A model generated the notes under the pieces. The model was not told the origin of the DNA. It worked only from the letters and a program-made list of their open reading frames with translations, and did not search any database. Below are positions 1 to 5,246 of a stretch of DNA of 5,335 bases, in pieces. The number at the start of each line of letters is the position of its first letter. The first letter of the stretch is position 1. The position numbers and the translations under genes were made by a program. The stretch is from the NCBI GenBank assembly GCA_034659475.1, contig JAYEHK010000036.1, forward strand, positions 1 to 5,335, in the 5' to 3' direction. This DNA comes from JAYEHK01 sp034659475 (GTDB lineage Bacteria > Bacillota > Syntrophomonadia > Syntrophomonadales > Syntrophomonadaceae).

Positions 1-251
1 ATAGGCTTTCTTCCTACTCGATCAGCTCTTCTCACTACGAAGAAGGCAAACATAGCACCAACCGCTACAATCGAAACAATTAATCCGGTTGATTCCGGAT
101 TTAGATGATACTCATTGCTAATAAACGGCAGCGCAAGACTGATCACCATAAAATCAAAGCCTTCAAAGAATGCCCCAATCATAACAACTGGCAGGATTGC
201 CTTCTGACGTTTGGTTAAGGTAAACTTTACCTTTTCCTTATTTGATACCAC
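1..251 (-). CDS. MFS transporter, N-terminal 83 codons only (runs off window edge)
   Basis: This is the start of a multi-pass inner-membrane permease; the rest lies beyond position 1. It starts at GTG (251-249) after a GAGGGGG ribosome binding site about 10 bases upstream. The only upstream in-frame codons before a stop (the dehydrogenase's own TAA, in the same frame) include no ATG, GTG or TTG. A short charged N-terminus (KEKVKF) leads into a first hydrophobic segment at about residues 18-44, containing an E-G-F-D motif (30-33). A second segment spans about 56-73. The cytoplasmic loop that follows reads RRADRVGRKP (74-83), which matches the MFS loop 2-3 signature (D-R-x-G-R-K). An acidic G-F-D in the first helix is common in aromatic-acid/H+ symporter and metabolite/H+ symporter subfamilies, but the substrate is not determinable. 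It starts 27 bases after the dehydrogenase stop, so the two genes are probably cotranscribed. Confidence 0.88.
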   Translation of the reverse strand, partial: MVSNKEKVKFTLTKRQKAILPVVMIGAFFEGFDFMVISLALPFISNEYHLNPESTGLIVSIVAVGAMFAFFVVRRADRVGRKP

Positions 252-278
252 GAATGTTCTACCCCCTCTATCGACCAG

Positions 279-1157
279 TTACTGTTCTAAAATGTAGCGA
301 TTGTTTTCCATCATGACTTTCTCAAACATTAGCGGATCTTGATGATATACATCCCACGACAGCTGTGCATTTTCACCCAGCATTAACTGCCGCTCCCCTG
401 CCAATAAACCATCCACGATTTGCCGGGCTGCCTCATCAGGCATAAGCACTTGCCCGCTGGCAATTTTTTCATTTTGATTGAGGTTCCCGTCAGCATCAAG
501 TGCATTTTTATCGATATTAGTTTTAATATACGTTGCATATACAATCATAACGGAAACACCCGTGTCTTCCATTTCTGTCCGAAGGGTATTCAAAAATCCT
601 GCCAGACCATGCTTGGCCGCAGCATAAGCAGTCCGTCCGCAAAGCGGTCCAAAGCCTGCTATACTGGATACACCTATGACAGCACCACCCGTTTTCATTA
701 AACTTTCAATAGCAGCTCGCGTACAATATATGGAACCAAACAAACTGACATCAATTACCCTGCGAAACACCGAAGTATCCGTTTTAAAAAAAGCACTGCG
801 ATGAGCAACACCTGCGTTGTTGACCAGAACAAAAATATCTCCCAGTTCTGAGATAACTTGCTCTATGGTCTTAAAACATTCTTCTGAATTACTTACATTA
901 CAAACATAAGACTTGCAAACAATCCCTTCATCGCTTAAAATAGTTTGCAGAGTTTTTAATCCATTTTGGTCTATGTCTATTGCTGCAATTTTTGCTCCCA
1001 GTTTACCAAAGCACCTGCAGAACGCCTCGCCCAGGCCTCCTGCAGCACCAGTAATTACGACAACCTTTTCTTGAAAATCAGTTTCTTTTCTCAAACGAAA
1101 CAACTCCCTTTCGAATGTCGAAATCATCAATACAAAACCAATTCTATTGTTTGCCAA
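279..1157 (-). CDS. SDR-family NAD(P)-dependent oxidoreductase
   Basis: A classical short-chain dehydrogenase, 292 residues as drawn. Visible motifs are TGAAGGLG (36-43, dinucleotide loop), Asp61 at the end of beta-2 (suggesting NAD over NADP), NNAG (113-116), catalytic Ser165, and Tyr178-x3-Lys182. After beta-6 the usual P-G is replaced (VYATYIKTNI, 206-215), though the following K-T-N is kept. The reaction should be reversible alcohol/hydroxyl oxidation in the cytoplasm; the substrate is unknown. The start is uncertain. TTG at 1157 has a strong AAAGGAG only 4 bases upstream. TTG at 1094 has AAGGGAG at an ideal 8 bases and gives a 271-residue protein with the dinucleotide motif at residue 15, as is usual for the family. 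An internal ATG at 1127 has no ribosome binding site. I give the longest reading but rate the 1094 start about equally likely. It lies between AOR upstream and MFS downstream, probably in one transcription unit or under its own weak promoter. Confidence 0.9.
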   Translation of the reverse strand: MANNRIGFVLMISTFERELFRLRKETDFQEKVVVITGAAGGLGEAFCRCFGKLGAKIAAIDIDQNGLKTLQTILSDEGIVCKSYVCNVSNSEECFKTIEQVISELGDIFVLVNNAGVAHRSAFFKTDTSVFRRVIDVSLFGSIYCTRAAIESLMKTGGAVIGVSSIAGFGPLCGRTAYAAAKHGLAGFLNTLRTEMEDTGVSVMIVYATYIKTNIDKNALDADGNLNQNEKIASGQVLMPDEAARQIVDGLLAGERQLMLGENAQLSWDVYHQDPLMFEKVMMENNRYILEQ

Positions 1158-1350
1158 TCATCTCCTTTGCCTCACTACACCATTAACATGTATTCCTTTT
1201 ATTATCAGACAGATTCTTCTTATACGTTCAAGGCTCTGCTGTTCCTCCTTTCCCTCATTTAGCAGTTATCTACTGCCTCCAAACGAAGCCTGTCAGTCAC
1301 CTTAGCCATGCTTCCATAGATCACTCCCTGTTTACAAGGATATTATCTAA
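1158..1350. other. 193-base gap between AOR and SDR genes, no convincing gene
   Basis: No recognisable protein or RNA is seen here. On the minus strand there is a perfect but orphan ribosome-binding sequence, AAAGGAGG (1251-1244), whose nearest start-like codon, TTG, is followed by a stop two codons later. There are also two tiny open frames: ATG at 1310 (16 codons, MAKVTDRLRLEAVDNC) and ATG at 1258 (12 codons). A 5-bp stem with a 5-base loop (GCAGT/ACTGC, 1262-1276) has no T-run after it on the minus strand, so it is not a standard terminator. AOR gene clusters often carry a small MoaD/ThiS-like gene at this spot, and the 16-codon frame could be a relic of one, but the match is too short to claim. 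Confidence 0.4.
1201..1231 (-). promoter_or_regulatory. weak candidate promoter for the SDR-MFS pair
   Basis: On the minus strand, TTGAAC (1231-1226) and GATAAT (1206-1201) resemble -35 and -10 boxes. The spacer is 19 bases, longer than the preferred 17. Transcription would begin near 1194, about 37 bases before the TTG at 1157. This could give the dehydrogenase and transporter their own transcript, separate from or in addition to readthrough from AOR. It was found by eye and is low confidence. Confidence 0.25.
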
Positions 1351-3237
1351 TCAGACTGGCATTTTCAGTCTTTTGAGTAATCCTGGCGTAGGTCGCCCCA
1401 ACCTATCCCAATTACGGATGCGATAATATTGATTCATCATGCGGTCAAACTTTGGATGGAGCATGTAATCCTGCGCTTCCACCATTTCATCCAGAACCCT
1501 TGGTGGAAGCGTATCATCAGCACTCGTAAATCCCTCCCGGAGGTTAAACATTCTTTCTATATTAAAGGATCGCTCCCCCGCCTCCAAAAAGCTTCCCAGC
1601 GTACACTTTATACCCGTTGCCAATTCAATCGCTTGAACATGAGGAAATATATAAAACGACTTAAAGCTCATCAGTTTCGGTTTATGCAGCAGCAGTGATA
1701 AAACACCGTTGCTAGCCGTCAATACCTTTCCAACAATACGATTTATAAAACCATCACCCTGACCTTTAAATAAAAAACTAGGCATGACAGCAAATGTCGT
1801 AAATAGACAAGTTCCCGCATTGGATACAGACTCCATTGCGTTTTGGAAAAAGGCAGTAAGAGCAGCTTTTCCTTTTGGGTCAAGACCGTTCATAGACACT
1901 GGGCTAAGGATTTCAACAAAAGTCAGAAAGCCACCATTAAGATGACATCCCCCTCGATTAGAAGTCGCATAACCCAGTCCGAGTCCTACCGAGTGACGGG
2001 GATCATAGGATGCAAATTCGAGCCCCTTCGCATGGATAGCATAATCACTGCCACCATATTTTTCGCCAAGGTTTTTGACCCCTTCGCCTAGTTCCGCACA
2101 GGGTCCCTCTTTATAAGAGATTTGCCGGATTGCTTCATTGATTCCTTCCTGACTTCCAAATTGAAGGCCAAAATCTTTTATACCCTTCTGTGCTAACTCC
2201 ATGGCAAAAGCCAAACTCCCACCCAGAGATATCGTATCTATTCCCATAAGGTCTGCCTGGTAATTCCATTCAATGATTGAATCCATCCGAGAATTTCCTA
2301 TGTTTGAACCCAGTAGTCCGACAGTCTCAAACTCCGGGCCTTTGATCTCTTTATCGTTTAACTTGACCCTTCGTTCACAGCGAATGGGACAGCTGATACA
2401 GCCTGAATTTCTAACCATATAGTTTTCAGCCAATTTTTCTCCGCTTAACTCATCGGCCTCTTGAAAACCAGTATGTTGAAAATTATTAGTCGGTAAGACA
2501 TGATGTTCATATATCTTTTTTAAAAATCCCGCTGTCCCAAATCGCGGCATCGCTTCGCCCGTATTGGGATGATTTCGAAGACTATCAATCCAACGTGGAA
2601 CCAGGTAAGAAAAAGCCTGCTTTTGTTCAAGTGGGATCGGAGCTGTTCCATAAGCAATCAGGGCCTTCAGGTTTTTGCTTCCCATAACCGCCCCTATCCC
2701 ACATCGACCTGCTACCCGTTCTCCTGAAACAGCGCAGGCATATCGAACCAGATTTTCACCCCCTGGTCCAATGACCAGCTTTCCATAACGATGATCAAAT
2801 TGATGCTGTATCTCCTCGGTGTTTAAACCCCATAGCCCAGCAGCATCCTTAATATTGATGTCACCATCCATAATTTCCAAATAAACCGGAGCATCTGCGC
2901 TGCCTCGAATAATCATTCCATCAAAACCGGCCCTACGTAGTTTCCCTCCGAAAGTACCACCACAGTTTGATGAAGCAATTCCGCCAGTAAGCGGGCTTTT
3001 CGTACTGACATTAAAACGACTGCTGGAAGGAGCACCTGTTCCTGTCAGTGGACCCGTGTTCACAATCAGCAGGTTATCGGGTGAAAGGGGAGGTATTCCT
3101 GGAGTCATCTCGTTATACATAATCCTGGCTGCAAGCCCCTTCCCCCCCAGGTATTCGCGAAAAGTATCTGCGCTTATCGGATAAGTTCTGCTTGTGCGTT
3201 TTGTAAGATTCACTTCGACATATCGTGGAAATTTCAT
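1351..3237 (-). CDS. aldehyde:ferredoxin oxidoreductase family protein (tungsten/molybdenum pterin enzyme)
   Basis: A cytoplasmic AOR-family enzyme, 628 residues and close to the family's usual 600-630. Family members carry a W- or Mo-bis-pyranopterin and one 4Fe-4S cluster, and oxidise aldehydes to acids (or the reverse) with ferredoxin. N-terminal pterin-binding signatures are NTGPLTGTGAP (60-70), the segment from Ser79 to Gly98 (ST-K-SPLTGG ... N-CGG), and GRCGIGAVMGSKNLKALIAYG split over 177-197. Cluster ligands are Cys280, Cys283 and Cys287 (C-x2-C-x3-C), with Cys477 as the expected fourth ligand. GPEFET (300-305) holds the conserved Glu304; LGYATSNRGGCHL (421-433) holds His432 near the active site. 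The C-terminus has FNLREGF (564-570) and YYRIRNWDRLGRPT (604-617), both typical. The start ATG overlaps the polyferredoxin stop (ATGA) and has GGAGG 7 bases upstream inside that gene, implying translational coupling. Subfamily (AOR, acid reductase, YdhV-like or other) cannot be settled from motifs. Confidence 0.95.
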   Translation of the reverse strand: MKFPRYVEVNLTKRTSRTYPISADTFREYLGGKGLAARIMYNEMTPGIPPLSPDNLLIVNTGPLTGTGAPSSSRFNVSTKSPLTGGIASSNCGGTFGGKLRRAGFDGMIIRGSADAPVYLEIMDGDINIKDAAGLWGLNTEEIQHQFDHRYGKLVIGPGGENLVRYACAVSGERVAGRCGIGAVMGSKNLKALIAYGTAPIPLEQKQAFSYLVPRWIDSLRNHPNTGEAMPRFGTAGFLKKIYEHHVLPTNNFQHTGFQEADELSGEKLAENYMVRNSGCISCPIRCERRVKLNDKEIKGPEFETVGLLGSNIGNSRMDSIIEWNYQADLMGIDTISLGGSLAFAMELAQKGIKDFGLQFGSQEGINEAIRQISYKEGPCAELGEGVKNLGEKYGGSDYAIHAKGLEFASYDPRHSVGLGLGYATSNRGGCHLNGGFLTFVEILSPVSMNGLDPKGKAALTAFFQNAMESVSNAGTCLFTTFAVMPSFLFKGQGDGFINRIVGKVLTASNGVLSLLLHKPKLMSFKSFYIFPHVQAIELATGIKCTLGSFLEAGERSFNIERMFNLREGFTSADDTLPPRVLDEMVEAQDYMLHPKFDRMMNQYYRIRNWDRLGRPTPGLLKRLKMPV

Positions 3238-3653
3238 GATCTAACCTCCATTCTAATAGCATGTAAAGGACATTCCTGAGCACAAATGCCACACCCTACA
3301 CATTTCTTTTCGTTTTGAAGAAAGGCAAAAACATGAAAATCTCCTTGGTATTGAGGCTTTGAGATATCCAACGCTTCCATGCCACAAGCCTCAACGCAGA
3401 TTCCACAGGCAGAGCATAAATCAGTATTGATCACAGGCATAGGCCACATCTTACGAGGTACCGTTGTCAAAACATTTCCTTTTGCATCAACGATGGCCGA
3501 CTTTATACATGCCCTCCCGCAAACCCCACACTCCACACAGCGTTTCTCATTTATCACATGCAGCTGTTTAACCGTTCCTGTAATGGCCAACACCGGACAT
3601 AAACGAGCACAAAGCGAGCATCCAGTACATCCATCCACAATACGGTAAGCCAT
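3234..3653 (-). CDS. 4Fe-4S polyferredoxin, likely electron-transfer partner of the AOR enzyme
   Basis: A small cytoplasmic electron carrier of 139 residues with sixteen motif cysteines in four C-x2-C-x2-C-x3-C groups: Cys9/12/15/19, Cys39/42/45/49, Cys80/83/86/90 and Cys118/121/124/128. This is two bacterial-ferredoxin-type modules joined by a linker (about 55-75), with capacity for four 4Fe-4S clusters. The first and last groups end in the classical Cys-Pro; the second and third end in Cys-Ile and Cys-Gly. There is no signal peptide or Tat motif. The ATG at 3653 has a textbook AGGAGG 7 bases upstream (3666-3661). Its last four bases overlap the AOR start, the usual sign of coupled synthesis of two subunits. 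AOR-type enzymes in bacteria are often paired with such a subunit (for example E. coli YdhV with YdhY), which passes electrons to a ferredoxin pool, NAD-reducing flavoprotein or quinone. The final acceptor here is unknown. Confidence 0.93.
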   Translation of the reverse strand: MAYRIVDGCTGCSLCARLCPVLAITGTVKQLHVINEKRCVECGVCGRACIKSAIVDAKGNVLTTVPRKMWPMPVINTDLCSACGICVEACGMEALDISKPQYQGDFHVFAFLQNEKKCVGCGICAQECPLHAIRMEVRS

Positions 3654-3674
3654 TTATTTTCCTCCTCAATCATT

Positions 3675-3692
3675 TTGTAATTAATATTACAA
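3675..3692. promoter_or_regulatory. 18-bp inverted repeat upstream of polyferredoxin, candidate operator (Rex-like geometry)
   Basis: TTGTAAT-TAAT-ATTACAA has perfect 7-bp arms and a 4-base centre. With flanking CATT (3671-3674) and AATG (3694-3697) the symmetry extends further, with one unpaired base. It lies 8 bases upstream of the polyferredoxin AGGAGG and 22 bases from its ATG, so a bound protein would block transcript elongation or, in RNA form, a weak A-U hairpin would precede the ribosome binding site. The 7-4-7 layout and TTGT/ACAA ends match binding sites of the NADH-sensing repressor Rex (TTGTGAA or TTGTTAA arms), but the inner arm bases differ. Assignment to Rex is therefore tentative; another dimeric regulator is equally possible. 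Confidence 0.4.
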
Positions 3693-3725
3693 TAATGAAT
3701 TTAATAACAGAAGCTATAACGAACG

Positions 3726-3752
3726 TAACTATTCAATGCATTAGTTATAACT
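3726..3752. repeat. overlapping short palindromes upstream of the polyferredoxin
   Basis: TAACTA (3726-3731) and TAGTTA (3742-3747) form a perfect 6-bp inverted repeat around a 10-base centre; AATGCATT (3735-3742) inside it is itself palindromic. The perfect 10-bp palindrome AGTTATAACT (3743-3752) overlaps the right arm. TATAAC occurs at 3715-3720 and again at 3746-3751, 31 bases (about three helical turns) apart. The cluster could be an operator between the promoter and the polyferredoxin, but short A/T palindromes are common by chance in such sequence. Confidence 0.25.
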
Positions 3753-3854
3753 TACCATCATTTCTGTATTACGTAAAATTGTTTTTGCTTATTTTTCTAA
3801 TAAGCTGGCACTTATACCCGTTTAGATAAATTAATTACATTTTTCGGTAATCTT

Positions 3855-3882
3855 TTTATATATAAACTTCAAATAATGTCAA
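3855..3882 (-). promoter_or_regulatory. candidate sigma-70-type promoter for the polyferredoxin-AOR genes
   Basis: On the minus strand a perfect TTGACA (3882-3877) is followed after 16 bases by TATAAA (3860-3855). Transcription would start near 3848, leaving an untranslated leader of about 195 bases that contains both palindromic clusters (3675-3692 and 3726-3752). This is the best -35/-10 pair I found reading toward the polyferredoxin. The A/T richness means chance -10 boxes are frequent, so the -35 is the main support. Confidence 0.4.
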
Positions 3883-4056
3883 TATGTTTTATTTATTTTA
3901 ATTAAACGAGAGAATCCCTCTTTTATAATTAAAAATCCTCTATTTACATAGTATTCGGTTAAGCTTACATTATAAGTATCGCTTAGTTATTATATATTTC
4001 TAATAGCAATATAAATAATAATATTAAATTCTTATCGCATCATCAGAATATACAAT

Positions 4057-4085
4057 TTTACAAAGCAATTTTACGTTTTTAAACT
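4057..4085 (+). promoter_or_regulatory. weak candidate promoter for the flavoprotein gene
   Basis: TTTACA (4057-4062), a 17-base spacer and TAAACT (4080-4085) form a possible -35/-10 pair reading right. Transcription would begin near 4092, about 115 bases before the flavoprotein ATG. The -35 matches 5 of 6 consensus bases and the -10 only 4 of 6. No better-spaced pair close to the gene was seen. Confidence 0.2.
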
Positions 4086-4120
4086 AAGTATTAAGGGGGT
4101 CAGAAAAAGTCGTTGCGATC

Positions 4121-4204
4121 ATGCCCATAGACCAACAGGCATACCGCAATTTGAATTACACTGAATGTACTATTCAGTTATCAGGAAGGAAAGTGAAATA
4201 TTGA
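4121..4204 (+). other. 27-codon open frame ending one base before the flavoprotein start (doubtful)
   Basis: The frame starts at ATG 4121 and ends in TGA at 4202-4204, with one base between it and the flavoprotein ATG (TGATATG). The peptide (begins MPIDQQAYRN, ends GRKVKY) matches nothing I recognise. There is no ribosome binding site at normal distance: the only purine-rich run, AAGGGGG (4093-4099), is about 20 bases upstream. The TGA-T-ATG junction would allow reinitiation, which is interesting because the flavoprotein's own ribosome binding site is poorly placed. I regard it as probably not a real gene. Confidence 0.12.
4160..4178. promoter_or_regulatory. 19-bp inverted repeat upstream of flavoprotein, candidate operator
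   Basis: ACTGAAT-GTACT-ATTCAGT has perfect 7-bp arms around a 5-base centre, an uncommon symmetry for this length. It lies 28 bases before the flavoprotein ATG, just ahead of the purine-rich AGGAAGGA (4183-4190). The core TGAAT-N5-ATTCA resembles operators of TetR-family regulators such as Bacillus FadR (TGAATGA...TCATTCA). It could be a repressor site or a leader hairpin. No regulator gene is present in the window to pair with it. Confidence 0.4.
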
Positions 4205-4205
4205 T

Positions 4206-5246
4206 ATGAAGGTTTTAATTATCGGGGGTATGGCCGCGGGGCCCAAAACAGCTGCCCGGCTGCGACGATTGATGCCAGATGCTGAAATTACAATTATTGA
4301 GCAAGGAGAATACATCTCATTTGGGTCATGTGGAATGCCTTTTTATCTGGGTAATCTGATTCCTCAATTTGACGACCTGTATTCGACATCGTATGGTGTT
4401 GCACGTGATATCGAATTTTTCAATATTCGGAAGGATGTCAAGGTATTAACCGGTACAAAGGCCGTTGCCATTGATCGAGAAAATAAACAGGTAAGTGTTG
4501 TTGAAGTAAACAGTCAGAATCAATACAAACTTGATTATGATTATTTGGTCATAACAACCGGGTCTGAAGCCGTTCCCCCTCCCATAAAAGGACTTAATAC
4601 ACCGGGCGTATTCGCGATGCATGACCCGGATGATGCTCGCCGCCTGCGAGAATATCTGCGTACCAGAAATGCAAAACATGTGACAGTTATTGGTGCAGGG
4701 ATTATCAGCATGGAAGTTGCCGACGCCTTGATTGGACGCCGTATAAAGGTGACAGTTTGTGAAGCACAGGATCAGGTGCTTCCCAAGCTTCTGGATCCAG
4801 ATTTGGCTCGGTTAGTCGCTGCTCAAATGAGACAACAAAAGGTTGATCTGCATTTGGAATGTTTTGTAAACACCGTGAACTGCAGAGAAGACGGAAATGT
4901 CTGCAGCGTAACAACAAGTACAGGTGACATTGCGACTGATGCAGTTGTTGTCGCAACAGGTGTTCGCCCTCGTGTTGAGCTTGCAAAGGCAGCTGGTTTG
5001 GAGATTGGTCCTACGGGCGCAATCAAAGTGGATGCTCATATGCTCACCAGCGATCCCTTCATTTTTGCTGCAGGTGATTGTGCGACACGACGCAACGAGA
5101 TCAGTGGACAGGAAGTATATATCCCATTGGCATCTACCGCGAATAAACAGGGAAGAGTTGTCGCAGATAATATTGCCGGTTTGAATACAGAGTTTAAGGC
5201 GGTAATCGGCACTACGGTTCTACAGTCATTTGAATTAAATACTTAA
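4206..5246 (+). CDS. CoA-disulfide reductase/NADH oxidase-type flavoprotein, C-terminally truncated (possible pseudogene)
   Basis: An FAD/NAD(P)-binding disulfide reductase of the CoADR/NADH oxidase/NAD(P)H:polysulfide reductase group. The N-terminal FAD site is VLIIGGMAAG (3-12). SFGSCGMPFY (38-47) carries redox-active Cys42, the single active-site cysteine of this group. The NAD domain has VIGAGIISME (161-170), with Ser168 where the third glycine of GxGxxG normally sits. The second FAD motif is FIFAAGDCA (285-293), and YIPLASTANKQGR (305-317) is a family hallmark. The protein stops at residue 346 after VLQSFELNT. Family members continue for about 100 residues or more with a dimerisation domain that completes the active site, so this product is probably inactive or altered. 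The ATG at 4206 has an atypical ribosome binding site (AGGAAGGA, 15 bases away); an ATT at 4200 would be better spaced, and an in-frame TGA at 4194 excludes longer forms. It is transcribed divergently from the AOR genes. Confidence 0.85.
   Translation: MKVLIIGGMAAGPKTAARLRRLMPDAEITIIEQGEYISFGSCGMPFYLGNLIPQFDDLYSTSYGVARDIEFFNIRKDVKVLTGTKAVAIDRENKQVSVVEVNSQNQYKLDYDYLVITTGSEAVPPPIKGLNTPGVFAMHDPDDARRLREYLRTRNAKHVTVIGAGIISMEVADALIGRRIKVTVCEAQDQVLPKLLDPDLARLVAAQMRQQKVDLHLECFVNTVNCREDGNVCSVTTSTGDIATDAVVVATGVRPRVELAKAAGLEIGPTGAIKVDAHMLTSDPFIFAAGDCATRRNEISGQEVYIPLASTANKQGRVVADNIAGLNTEFKAVIGTTVLQSFELNT

Larger units (their letters stand above)
3654..4205. other. 552-base AT-rich divergent intergenic region
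   Basis: This stretch separates the leftward polyferredoxin/AOR genes from the rightward flavoprotein. Positions about 3670-4090 are strongly AT-rich with no plausible gene in any frame; composition becomes less AT-rich from about 4091. It should hold the control regions for both directions. Beyond the sites listed separately, I see an 8-bp palindrome TTACGTAA (3769-3776), a pair of imperfect 13-base direct repeats AATCCCTCTTTTA (3913-3925) and AATCCTCTATTTA (3934-3946) offset by 21 bases, and many A/T tracts. No GC-rich riboswitch-like fold (including the Moco/Tuco type that might be expected near pterin enzymes), tRNA or strong terminator was recognised. Confidence 0.7.

Noticed and set aside
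420..701. Plus-strand open frames over the SDR gene (also 966-1262)
   Set aside because: They lie opposite a gene with clear SDR motifs, have cysteine/histidine-rich unnatural composition, and lack ribosome binding sites or family similarity.
1262..1276. Hairpin GCAGT/ACTGC as an AOR terminator
   Set aside because: It has only 5 bp with a 5-base loop, no T-tract follows on the minus strand, and it lies 75 bases or more after the AOR stop.
1429..2091. Plus-strand open frames over the AOR gene, and the one at 3379-3648 over the polyferredoxin
   Set aside because: They are antisense shadows of strongly supported coding sequence with no recognisable motifs.
3805..3820. Sigma-54-like TGGCAC element in the intergenic region
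   Set aside because: TGGCAC is followed at the right distance by CCCG rather than the required TTGC, so the -12 box is missing.
3906..3930. Possible terminator hairpin AGAG-AATCC-CTCT followed by TTT
   Set aside because: The stem is only 4 bp (plus one G-T), far too weak for an intrinsic terminator, and there is no gene ending just upstream on the plus strand.
3654..4205. Molybdenum/tungsten cofactor riboswitch upstream of the AOR genes
   Set aside because: The region is almost entirely A/T with no multi-stem GC-paired fold, unlike the Moco/Tuco RNA class.
4446..5039. Minus-strand and alternate-frame open frames within the flavoprotein gene
   Set aside because: They are antisense or shifted readings of a gene with unmistakable FAD/NAD-binding motifs.
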